This document shows, one piece after another, positions 1 through 7,342 of a stretch of DNA of 64,000 bases. A model generated the notes under the pieces. The model worked only from the letters and a program-made list of their open reading frames with translations. It ran no database searches and was not told the origin of the DNA. The stretch is from contig CAUFBM010000013.1 of NCBI GenBank assembly GCA_959023295.1, positions 3,704-67,703 on the forward strand, read 5' to 3'. Each line of letters begins with the position of its first letter. Positions within the stretch are counted from its first letter, which is position 1. The position numbers and the translations under genes are program-made. This DNA comes from an uncultured Collinsella sp. (GTDB taxonomy: Bacteria > Actinomycetota > Coriobacteriia > Coriobacteriales > Coriobacteriaceae).

Positions 1-1
1 C

Positions 2-967
2 ATGATGGCGTTTATCTCCTACACCATGCAGATCGTCATGGCGTTTATGATCCTCACCATGGTTTCGGTCATCCTGCCCCGCGCCGAGGTCGCAGCCGAG
101 CGCGTGGAAGAGGTCATCACCTGCCCCACGAGCATCAACGACCCTGCCTCGCCCAAACTGCCTGCTGCCAGCGCGCCGCGCGGTGAGCTCACCTTCCGTG
201 ACGTGAGCTTCCAGTATCCCGATGCCCGCGCCGACGTCATCAGCGGCGTGAACTTCACCACGCACGCCGGTCAGATGCTCGGCATCATTGGCTCCACGGG
301 CTCGGGCAAGTCCACGCTCGTACAGCTGATTCCGCGCCTGTACGACGTCACGGGCGGCAGCATTTCGCTCGACGGCATCGACGTGCGCGACATGACCCTT
401 TCCGAGCTGCGCCACCGCATTGGCTATATCCCGCAGCAGGGACGTCTGTTCTCGGGCACCGTCGAGAGCAACCTCAAGTTTGCCGGCGACATGGTAAGCG
501 ACGAGGACATGCACCGGGCGGCACGCATCGCCCAGGCCGAGGACTTTATCGCCGAGCGCGAGGGCGGCTACGACTCCCCCATCAGCCAGGGCGGCTCCAA
601 CGTCTCGGGCGGTCAGCGCCAGCGCCTGGCCATCGCCCGCGCCCTGGCCAAAAAGCCCGAGGTCGTGGTGTTCGATGACTCGTTTAGTGCCCTCGACTAC
701 AAGACCGACGCCCGCCTGCGCGAGGAGCTGGCCAAAAACGTCACTGACGCCGCGCTCGTGGTCGTGGCCCAGCGCATCGCGACCATCATGCACGCCGACC
801 AGATCATTGTGCTCGACGACGGCCACGTGGTGGGCACCGGTACGCACGAGGAGCTGCTGCACAGCTGCCCGGCGTACCTGGAGATCGCACAGTCGCAGCT
901 TTCCGCCGAGGAGCTGGGGCTTACCCAAGAAGAAATTGCAGCCGTTATGGAAGGAGGCAAGCGCTAA
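2..967 (+). CDS. ABC exporter subunit A, ATPase-containing C-terminal part (5' partial)
   Basis: The reading frame is open to the window edge, so this is the C-terminal ~321 residues of a membrane-fused ABC half-transporter. The end of the membrane domain is at residues 1-25, followed by a nucleotide-binding domain: Walker A GSTGSGKST, signature VSGGQRQR, Walker B VVVFDDS. The residue after the Walker B Asp is Asp, not the catalytic Glu. This is the usual mark of the degenerate site in heterodimeric exporters of the TM287/288 or BmrCD kind (family knowledge). Its stop overlaps the start of the next gene by one base (TAATG), so the two are co-translated and probably form the heterodimer. The substrate cannot be told; drugs, lipids or peptides are typical for the family. 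Confidence 0.9.
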   Translation: MMAFISYTMQIVMAFMILTMVSVILPRAEVAAERVEEVITCPTSINDPASPKLPAASAPRGELTFRDVSFQYPDARADVISGVNFTTHAGQMLGIIGSTGSGKSTLVQLIPRLYDVTGGSISLDGIDVRDMTLSELRHRIGYIPQQGRLFSGTVESNLKFAGDMVSDEDMHRAARIAQAEDFIAEREGGYDSPISQGGSNVSGGQRQRLAIARALAKKPEVVVFDDSFSALDYKTDARLREELAKNVTDAALVVVAQRIATIMHADQIIVLDDGHVVGTGTHEELLHSCPAYLEIAQSQLSAEELGLTQEEIAAVMEGGKR

Positions 968-2823
968 TGGCAGACGAGACCAAGACTCAGATTCCCAAGC
1001 CCACCCGCCAGCGTGGACCTCTGGGCCGCATGGGCGGCATGCGTCGCGGCGAAAAGGCCAAGGACTTTAAGGGCACCATGAGGCAGCTGCTCGGCTATAT
1101 CGGCCAGCACAAGATTGCCGTGTTTACCGCCGTCGCCTTTGCCGTATGCTCGGTCATCTTTAACATTGTGGGGCCCAAGGTGCTCGGCCAGGTTACCACC
1201 AAACTGTTCGAGGGTCTGGTTGCCAAGGTCAACGGCACCGGCGATGTCGACTTTGCCTGGATCGCCAAGACGCTCGGCTTTTTGCTCTGCCTGTATCTGG
1301 CAAGCTCTGTCTGCAGCCTCATCCAAGGCTGGCTTATGACCGGCGTCACGCAAAAGATTTGCTACCGCATGCGCAAGGAGATCGCCGCCAAGATCGCCGT
1401 TGTTCCGATGAGTTACTTTAACGGCCACAGCAAGGGCGACGTACTCAGCCGCATCACCAACGACGTCGATACGCTGGGCCAGTCGCTCAACCAGAGCGTG
1501 ACGCAGCTCATCACGTCGGTGACGCAGATTATCGGCGTGCTCGTCATGATGCTGTCGATCAGCCTGCCGCTCACCGGCGTCACCGTGCTCACGCTGCCGG
1601 CAGCCGCGATTATCCTGACCGTAATGATTCACTTCTCGCAGCCGTACTTCCGAGAGCAGCAGCAGGTTCTGGGCACCGTCAACGGCATTATCGAAGAGGA
1701 CTTTGCCGGCCAGAACGTCATTCAGGTGTTCGACCGCGCCGAGGCCTCAATCGAGGAGTTCGACCGTCAAAACGACCGACTCTTTATTAGCGGCTGGCGT
1801 TCGCAGTTCCTGTCGGGCCTGATGATGCCGCTTATGAGCCTGGTGGGTAACATGGGCTATGTGGGCGTCGTCGTGGTGGGCGCACAACTCGCACTGACCG
1901 GCAATGCCACGCCCGGCGACATCCAGAGCTTTATCCAGTACGTTCGCAACTTTACGCAACCCGTGCAGCAACTGGGCAACGTAAGCAACACGATGCAGTC
2001 GATGGCAGCTGCCACCGAGCGCGTCTTTGAGTTCCTGGCCGCGCCCGAGGAGGAACAGAAGGCCGACGCGCAGATTCCCGAAAAGCGCCCCGGCCACGTG
2101 GAGTTTGACCATGTCAAGTTTGGCTACACGCCCGACAAGACCATCATCCACGACTTTAGCTGCGAGGCACAGCCCGGCCAGACCGTGGCCATCGTCGGCC
2201 CCACCGGCGCCGGCAAGACCACGCTCATTAAGCTGCTGCAGCGCTTTTACGATGTGGACGGCGGCTCGCTGCGCGTCGAGGGCATCGACGTGCGCGACTG
2301 GGACCGCGCGGCGCTGCGCGGCGAGTTTGCCATGGTGCTGCAGGATACCTGGCTGTTTAACGGCACCATCCGCGAGAACATCCGCTACGGACGCCCCGAT
2401 GCGAGCGATGCCGAGGTCGAAGCCGCCGCACGCGCCGCACGCTGCGACCACTTTATCCATACGCTCGCCGGCGGCTACGACTTTATGATCAACGAGGAGG
2501 GCACTAACCTGTCGCAGGGCCAGCGCCAGCTCGTGACCATCGCCCGCGCCATTTTGGCCGACCGCCCGGCGCTGATTTTGGACGAGGCGACCTCCAACGT
2601 GGATACCCGTACCGAGGAACTCATTCAACGCGCTATGGATGCGCTGATGCAGGGCCGTACCAGCTTTGTTATCGCGCACCGCCTGTCCACGATCCGAAAC
2701 GCCGACGTGATTCTGGTAATCCGCGACGGTGACATCGTCGAGAAGGGCACGCACGACGAACTGCTCGCCCAGGGCGGCTTCTACGCCGATCTGTACAATT
2801 CGCAGTTCGAAGAAGCAGCATAA
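967..2823 (+). CDS. ABC exporter subunit B (permease-ATPase)
   Basis: A full-length 618-residue half-transporter. Basic N-terminus (to ~residue 40), six membrane segments (~45-330), then an ATPase domain with Walker A GPTGAGKTT, signature LSQGQRQL, Walker B ALILDEA and H-loop IAHRLS. The catalytic Glu is present here while the signature is non-canonical (LSQGQ). The partner gene has the reverse pattern, as expected for a heterodimer with one active and one degenerate ATP site. It is translationally coupled to the upstream gene and followed by a strong terminator. Confidence 0.93.
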   Translation: MADETKTQIPKPTRQRGPLGRMGGMRRGEKAKDFKGTMRQLLGYIGQHKIAVFTAVAFAVCSVIFNIVGPKVLGQVTTKLFEGLVAKVNGTGDVDFAWIAKTLGFLLCLYLASSVCSLIQGWLMTGVTQKICYRMRKEIAAKIAVVPMSYFNGHSKGDVLSRITNDVDTLGQSLNQSVTQLITSVTQIIGVLVMMLSISLPLTGVTVLTLPAAAIILTVMIHFSQPYFREQQQVLGTVNGIIEEDFAGQNVIQVFDRAEASIEEFDRQNDRLFISGWRSQFLSGLMMPLMSLVGNMGYVGVVVVGAQLALTGNATPGDIQSFIQYVRNFTQPVQQLGNVSNTMQSMAAATERVFEFLAAPEEEQKADAQIPEKRPGHVEFDHVKFGYTPDKTIIHDFSCEAQPGQTVAIVGPTGAGKTTLIKLLQRFYDVDGGSLRVEGIDVRDWDRAALRGEFAMVLQDTWLFNGTIRENIRYGRPDASDAEVEAAARAARCDHFIHTLAGGYDFMINEEGTNLSQGQRQLVTIARAILADRPALILDEATSNVDTRTEELIQRAMDALMQGRTSFVIAHRLSTIRNADVILVIRDGDIVEKGTHDELLAQGGFYADLYNSQFEEAA

Positions 2824-2856
2824 ATTCGACCGCAGGGAACGGATGACGCCCGAGAA

Positions 2857-2889
2857 CGGGGGTGCTGTTTGAACTGCACCCCCGTTTTT
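2857..2889 (+). terminator. Rho-independent terminator of the ABC exporter pair
   Basis: A 9-bp GC-rich stem (CGGGGGTGC / GCACCCCCG) with a 10-nt loop is followed by TTTTT, 33 bases after the stop codon. Confidence 0.9.
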
Positions 2890-2978
2890 CGTTCTGCGGC
2901 CTCGAACCGCCTCCCCTGGAACTCAATCGACGGCCTCTTCCAAGCCACGTGGCATCATTCCATTCCAGGGCCAGCTGA

Positions 2979-3030
2979 CGTTTACCCAGATAAAACCTGC
3001 CAAAATAAACCTGTCCCTTTTTGGTAGGTT
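2979..3030 (-). repeat. Dispersed hairpin repeat family 1, copy 1
   Basis: A 52-bp sequence nearly identical, in inverse orientation, to 4629-4680 and 9211-9262. It contains an AACCTGC...GCAGGTT stem around the core AAAAGGGACAGGTTTATTTT. It lies in the intergenic space before the DAHP synthase promoter. Confidence 0.8.
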
Positions 3031-3046
3031 TCGGGGTGACAAGGGC

Positions 3047-3075
3047 TTGCACTTTAGCGTACGACAGCGGATAAT
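3047..3075 (+). promoter_or_regulatory. Promoter of the DAHP synthase gene
   Basis: TTGCAC and GATAAT hexamers are separated by exactly 17 bases, about 50 bases upstream of the start codon. No operator or attenuator-like leader peptide is obvious. Confidence 0.65.
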
Positions 3076-3127
3076 GCCGTGCATTCGACAATTCACGCTT
3101 TGACTTATTTGATTGAGGAGGCCCCGC

Positions 3128-4159
3128 ATGGCCATGGATTTCAAACGCAGGCTGCCGATCCCCATGGAGATCCGCGAGGAAATGCCGCTTTCCGCCGAGC
3201 TTACCGCCAAAAAGCAGGCATTCGACGCCGAGGTCGCCAAAGTCTTTACCGGCGAGGACGCACGTAAGGTGCTCATCATCGGCCCGTGCTCTGCCGACCG
3301 CGAGGATTCGGTGCTTGAGTACATGAACCGACTGGCCAAGACCGCCGAGGAGGTCAAGGACAAGCTCATCATCATTCCGCGCGTCTACACCAACAAGCCG
3401 CGCACCAAGGGCACCGGCTACAAGGGCTTGCTGCACAATCCCGATCCCGAGGCGCCCGATGACCTGCTCGAAGGCGTTAAGGCCATCCGCCACATGCACC
3501 TGCGCGTCATCGAGGAGACTGGCTTCTTTACCGCCGACGAGATGCTCTACCCCTCTAATTACCAGTACCTCGTCGACCTGCTGAGCTATGTTGCCGTGGG
3601 CGCGCGCTCGGTCGAAAACCAGGAGCATCGCCTGGTGTCGAGCGGCATTTCAGTGCCCGTCGGCATGAAAAATCCCACCGCTGGTTCCACCACCGTCATG
3701 CTCAACTCCATCTACGCCGCTCAGGCGCATCAGAGCTTCATCTTCCGTAACTGGGAGGTTGAGTGCGACGGCAATCCGCTCGCACACGCCGTCATGCGTG
3801 GCTATATCGGTCTCGACGGTCGCACCTACCCCAATTACCACTACGAGCACCTGGAGCGCCTGGCCGAGCGCTATACCGAGCATGCCGGTTACGCCAACCC
3901 GGCGGCGATCATCGACTGCAACCACGACAACTCGGGCAAGCGCCCGCTGGAGCAGTACCGTATTTGCAAAGAGGTGCTCGACAGCTGCCGCCGCAACGAG
4001 TCCATCTCCAAGCTGGTCAAGGGCTTTATGATCGAGTCCTACCTGGAGGACGGTAACCAGCCGGTCGATGGCGGCGTCTTTGGCAAGTCCATCACCGACC
4101 CGTGCCTAGGCTGGGAAAAGACCGATTACCTCATCCACGAGATCGCGGAACGGATTTAG
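3128..4159 (+). CDS. aroG: 3-deoxy-7-phosphoheptulonate (DAHP) synthase, class I
   Basis: 343 residues. It condenses phosphoenolpyruvate and erythrose 4-phosphate, the first step of the shikimate pathway. Family motifs are IIGPCSADRE, RVYTNKPRTKGTGYKG, the GMKNPTAGSTT phosphate-binding stretch, IIDCNHDNSGK and MIESYLEDGNQ. This is the AroF/G/H type, which depends on a metal ion and is often feedback-inhibited. The start is the ATG preceded at 7 bases by GAGGAGG (3115-3121); an in-frame TTG at 3113 lies inside that ribosome binding site and is rejected. It is a single gene with its own promoter. Which of AroF, AroG or AroH it matches best cannot be told by eye. Confidence 0.92.
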   Translation: MAMDFKRRLPIPMEIREEMPLSAELTAKKQAFDAEVAKVFTGEDARKVLIIGPCSADREDSVLEYMNRLAKTAEEVKDKLIIIPRVYTNKPRTKGTGYKGLLHNPDPEAPDDLLEGVKAIRHMHLRVIEETGFFTADEMLYPSNYQYLVDLLSYVAVGARSVENQEHRLVSSGISVPVGMKNPTAGSTTVMLNSIYAAQAHQSFIFRNWEVECDGNPLAHAVMRGYIGLDGRTYPNYHYEHLERLAERYTEHAGYANPAAIIDCNHDNSGKRPLEQYRICKEVLDSCRRNESISKLVKGFMIESYLEDGNQPVDGGVFGKSITDPCLGWEKTDYLIHEIAERI

Positions 4160-4160
4160 T

Positions 4161-4281
4161 TACGCGGTTTTACCAAACGCCGTAACGGCTCGACGCTGCG
4201 CGGGCCGCACCTGTACAATCTGACGTTCAACTTCAAGGGCGCGACCAGAAGGTCAGCGCCCTTTCGTTTCACGTCACCTTG
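4161..4281 (+). repeat. 3'-UTR structured element, copy 1 (after DAHP synthase)
   Basis: It begins two bases after the stop codon. It contains a TTTACCAAACGCC hairpin, shared blocks GGCTCGACGCTGC and CAATCTGACGTTCAA, a GACCAGAAGGTC hairpin and the tail TTTCACGTCACCTTG. The same series of blocks, in the same order, follows the stop codon of the sugar kinase gene at 30757-30877 on the minus strand. In this copy the last part forms an AAGGGCGC...GCGCCCTTT stem that could terminate transcription. Confidence 0.7.
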
Positions 4282-4399
4282 TCTCAAATGCGACCCGCTC
4301 GCCGTCCGTCCTCTGAATGCGGCGTTGCCTTGCTCCGGATGCGGCAGTTAGGGACATTCCTTTTCTGCCGGCAGTCAGGGACATTCCTTGGGGTAGTTA

Positions 4400-4443
4400 T
4401 TGGGGACGTTCTTGTTTGACTAGTCGTTTAAGAACGTCCCCAA
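4400..4443. repeat. Dispersed hairpin repeat family 4, copy 1
   Basis: Perfect 14-bp inverted repeat (TTGGGGACGTTCTT / AAGAACGTCCCCAA) around a loop containing the palindrome GACTAGTC. The same element occurs at 30644-30695. Here it marks the point where the LuxR-type gene remnant is cut. Confidence 0.8.
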
Positions 4444-4630
4444 CGACTACAAGCTCTCCAACCGCGAGGCCGAGGTTTTGCGTCTGGTTGTGCTGGGCAA
4501 ATCAAACCAAGAGATTGCTGACGAGCTGTTCCTTGCCGTGGACACCGTCAAGACCCACATCCACAACATCTTGGTCAAAACCGAGCAGCAAAACCGCACC
4601 ACGCTCATCCTCCACTTTTGGAAGCGATAA
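4436..4630 (+). pseudogene. LuxR-type HTH regulator, 3' remnant
   Basis: The frame encodes a complete LuxR DNA-binding domain (LSNREAEVLRLV, GKSNQEIADELFLAVDTVKTH, NILVKTEQ) ending HFWKR-stop. No start codon is available: in-frame upstream there is only family-4 hairpin sequence and a TAG at 4421. It is therefore the last ~62 codons of a truncated regulator. The last 11 codons are duplicated at 9178-9213 as part of the 128-bp direct repeat that brackets the neighbouring cassette, which suggests the cassette arrived by recombination at the 3' end of this gene. Confidence 0.75.
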
Positions 4631-4723
4631 CCTGCTAAAAAGGGACAGGTTTATTTTGGCAGGTTTTATCTGGGCAAACGCCAACCGCCGCAAGGGAGCT
4701 GCTTTCCCTCGCGGCGGTTTTCT
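4596..4723 (+). repeat. 128-bp direct repeat, left copy
   Basis: It matches 9178-9305 with only two mismatches. It comprises the end of the LuxR-type gene, a copy of hairpin family 1 (4629-4680) and a terminator (4683-4720, stem AACCGCCGC / GCGGCGGTT followed by TT). The two copies bracket the secreted protein / ABC / regulator cassette. Confidence 0.9.
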
Positions 4724-4741
4724 GGCTCACGCTTTCTTTCG

Positions 4742-4877
4742 TCTCAATCTGTAACATATGGAGACCAAATCGCCGTCTTACTGTTACAGATCGAGACGAG
4801 TTACAGAACGCGCGTCGAATAATCTCAATCTGTAACAGGTAGAAGCGTTTTTGCCAGTCAGATGTTACAGATTGAGA
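4742..4877. repeat. Phased palindrome array A (two units)
   Basis: Two 55-nt units at 4742-4796 and 4823-4877, separated by 26 nt. Each unit is a 15-nt arm (TCTCAATCTGTAACA), a 25-nt centre, and the inverted arm (TGTTACAGATYGAGA). The array lies between the convergent ends of the LuxR remnant and the secreted protein gene. Arrays B and C have the same geometry. Confidence 0.9.
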
Positions 4878-4948
4878 TAAACGAAGGAGCGGTAGCGTTA
4901 AACAAGTCCGCCACAAAGTTATTCGGAGAGATCCGATCCTAGAGTTGT

Positions 4949-5302
4949 CTACCAGGTACGATATGTGCACTGATATTTTGTCTCAAACCCGGGCATCCCG
5001 TTGCCGCGTGGGCTTAACGCTGCACCCGTATAGAGAATCGTTTGCCCCGTACGAGAATACGAAGTTTTGAAAGACAGCCTCTTGTATGTCTGGTCGAAAC
5101 AATCAACATTCTCGCTCGGGTGGTTCGCAGTGGAGAACGACTTGTAAGTGTCCAAGACGTCCGCTGTCACAAGACGACAAGGCGCGACAGAACCTGCATC
5201 TGGTTTCGCCGTCGCACAAACGGGAATTGTGACCATCGACAGGGTAAGCATAAAACATGCGAACATTGCCTTCACAAAGTTCTTCGTTACATGGCGTTTC
5301 AT
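4949..5302 (-). CDS. Small secreted protein, possible ABC-exported effector
   Basis: 117 residues and no family recognised. The N-terminus is a Sec signal peptide: positive MKRHVTKNFVK, hydrophobic core to ~residue 28, cleavage likely after CATA (residue 32). The mature ~85 residues hold three Cys (42, 68, 112) and are rich in Tyr, Ser and Thr, ending CTYRTW. The ribosome site AGGAAAGGAAG overlaps the end of the upstream ABC gene, and only two bases separate the genes, so they are one operon. Size, signal peptide, aromatic C-terminus and the adjacent transporter recall lactococcin-972-type bacteriocin loci, but no clear family motif supports that. A secreted peptide, toxin or extracytoplasmic sensor protein is an inference. 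Confidence 0.7.
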   Translation of the reverse strand: MKRHVTKNFVKAMFACFMLTLSMVTIPVCATAKPDAGSVAPCRLVTADVLDTYKSFSTANHPSENVDCFDQTYKRLSFKTSYSRTGQTILYTGAALSPRGNGMPGFETKYQCTYRTW

Positions 5303-5304
5303 GG

Positions 5305-7218
5305 TTATCTTCCTTTCCTAGTTTTACTGTCGTTCGTCTTGAAAAGCTGCGCGTATACATTACCGATCCACTTCGAATCACGTCCCATTTCTCTGGTAAC
5401 GACACGCGAGTCATCCCCTGTGAGCAATACGGAGGCATCGCAGAGCGATTCGAGGTTTCCGATAAGATGAGAAGAGATAATGACATGTGCTCCTCTACCC
5501 GCTTCATCTCTAAGAGCATTCGAAACAATCGCAACGTGTCTCACATCGAGTGCATTCATGGGCTCATCCAAAAGGACGACTTCGCAATAGGACATATACG
5601 CCATCGCGACATTAAGTAATTGTCTATTTCCATCAGACAGCCTAGATACGGGCGTATTCTTCAACCCAGTCAAGTCAAAGCGATCAAGCACTTGGTCCAA
5701 AGTGCGAGGTGAATGCCAAATTCTCCTGCATCGGTCGAGATGAAAAGCGACGGTCATGTATGGAATCAATAGCGACGGCCTATTCGGAACCAAAAAGAAT
5801 ACCTTTCTCATTTCCTCACGGTCGACGCATACTTTTGCATGAAAACAGAGAGAACCTGACACGCGCACTGATGGCCCAGCATCTCCCCAAAGAGTATTCA
5901 GTAGCGTAGTCTTGCCATGTCCATTTGGCGCGACAAGACCCCATATCTGGCCAGCGGGCATATCAAACTGCAATCCCTTTACCAGCTGGTTTTTTCCAAC
6001 CGTCAACGCATCCAGCGACAGAGAGAGCAAGCTTTTCTCGCCCAAACTATCCGGGCGAATATGGTTCCAGGCCCAGCGATTCTTGCTTTTTAGACACGAA
6101 AACGAAATGACCCCCAACGCGCAAACAGCAAACGCGCCCATCACGGCAAAGAGGCAGTGCGATGCACTGGCTTCAGGAACGAGAGATACCTCCGCTCCAT
6201 TGGCGTAAGATGCGCCGCCGAGCGCAAACGAAGAGGCAGAATAGCTCGACACCATATACGGCAGCAACGCATGCCATGGAGCATCTTTGCTCGCATAAAA
6301 CGGAAGCTGGCTTATGCCCCCCACAAGAGCGATCACCATGGACGAAATGGCCCTGTTTCTGCTTCCGGCGTACACGCACACGCTCAAGCAAGCAAACATC
6401 ATCGACAGCACAGCTTCAAAGACGGCAAATAGCCCTAGCTGAACTAACACAGTTCTTTCGACTACGTCACCATACTGAATGAATACGACTGGGTACTCTG
6501 TCTGACCTACACCGTTAAACACCGTTGCCAATACAAAACAGGGAGCCAACGCCAGAACCAAAACCAGCATCGATGCAATACCAGAGACGAGAACGCGGCA
6601 TGCATTCATCTCTAACTTTGACAACAACGCTCGATCGTAGAACCGCTTTCCATCCCCCTCAAGCGACATATAGAGGACGAGGACCGGGACCAAAAGCCAC
6701 GCTATTGCAGGAACAGCGCCGCAATAATATGCGAGAAGAATCATCCCGGGCATTTTTGTTGTTGAGTCGTACGATTCCGGATGGGCCAGCATCGATATGG
6801 CTCGGGGAAGACGTTCTTGGGCTTCAAGCGATAACTCCGAATCAACACCATTCAAATAACCGAGTCGGTATTCCTTGAGCAATAGATTGTCGTAATCGGC
6901 AATCGCATCGTAATACTCTCTGGAGTCCGCCTTGCTTTCAAGCGCCCGATCAAGGCACGCCCTTTCGTCGGCAATGATGCTGTTGAGCTCCTGTGGGGCA
7001 GTGTCATAAACGCCGTCAGAGACTTGAGAGACCAAAAGGGCTCTCTGGTCTTCGATGGAAGCTCTACCATATAGATAATCTGCTCCCGTTGGAACGGATA
7101 GAAATACCGGGATGCAGAATACGAGCGCGAGCAGCGCCGTCAGCAACATAATTCCCCGGTTGCGCGCAAGAACTTCTAAATTAAGCCGTACATATGTGAG
7201 GCAATCACAGGTCTTCAC
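5305..7218 (-). CDS. Fused ABC transporter: membrane permease + ATPase
   Basis: 637 residues. The N-terminal half is an ABC-2-like permease: a first membrane helix at ~20-42, an extracytoplasmic stretch of roughly 120 residues, then about five or six helices between ~155 and 385. The C-terminal ~230 residues are an ATPase: Walker A APNGHGKTT, a weak signature LSDGNRQ, Walker B VVLLDEP and switch region ISSHL. Permease-then-ATPase order in an ABC-2-type exporter is uncommon; these are normally separate genes. The start is a GTG preceded by GGAGGTG; an ATG nine codons upstream overlaps that site. It sits directly before the small secreted protein gene, so export of or immunity to that protein is the natural guess. 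Confidence 0.8.
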   Translation of the reverse strand: MKTCDCLTYVRLNLEVLARNRGIMLLTALLALVFCIPVFLSVPTGADYLYGRASIEDQRALLVSQVSDGVYDTAPQELNSIIADERACLDRALESKADSREYYDAIADYDNLLLKEYRLGYLNGVDSELSLEAQERLPRAISMLAHPESYDSTTKMPGMILLAYYCGAVPAIAWLLVPVLVLYMSLEGDGKRFYDRALLSKLEMNACRVLVSGIASMLVLVLALAPCFVLATVFNGVGQTEYPVVFIQYGDVVERTVLVQLGLFAVFEAVLSMMFACLSVCVYAGSRNRAISSMVIALVGGISQLPFYASKDAPWHALLPYMVSSYSASSFALGGASYANGAEVSLVPEASASHCLFAVMGAFAVCALGVISFSCLKSKNRWAWNHIRPDSLGEKSLLSLSLDALTVGKNQLVKGLQFDMPAGQIWGLVAPNGHGKTTLLNTLWGDAGPSVRVSGSLCFHAKVCVDREEMRKVFFLVPNRPSLLIPYMTVAFHLDRCRRIWHSPRTLDQVLDRFDLTGLKNTPVSRLSDGNRQLLNVAMAYMSYCEVVLLDEPMNALDVRHVAIVSNALRDEAGRGAHVIISSHLIGNLESLCDASVLLTGDDSRVVTREMGRDSKWIGNVYAQLFKTNDSKTRKGR

Positions 7219-7295
7219 AGCAAGCACCTCCGGTTCGCAACACACGAGTCGTCGGACCCGTTGTCCGGAAGTATCGCCTTCATCGTCAGAACTGT

Positions 7296-7338
7296 CTGTA
7301 GACGTGTAGGATGGATTTACAATCTTATTTGTCTACAG
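7296..7338. promoter_or_regulatory. Inverted repeat upstream of the ABC/secreted protein operon
   Basis: CTGTAGAC at 7296-7303 and GTCTACAG at 7331-7338 form a widely spaced inverted repeat between the regulator gene and the transporter. It is a candidate operator for the neighbouring two-HTH regulator. Confidence 0.4.
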
Positions 7339-7342
7339 GCTT

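Noticed and set aside
4949..5302. Firm call of lactococcin-972 family bacteriocin
   Set aside because: Only size, secretion and gene context agree; I cannot see the family's conserved residues well enough.
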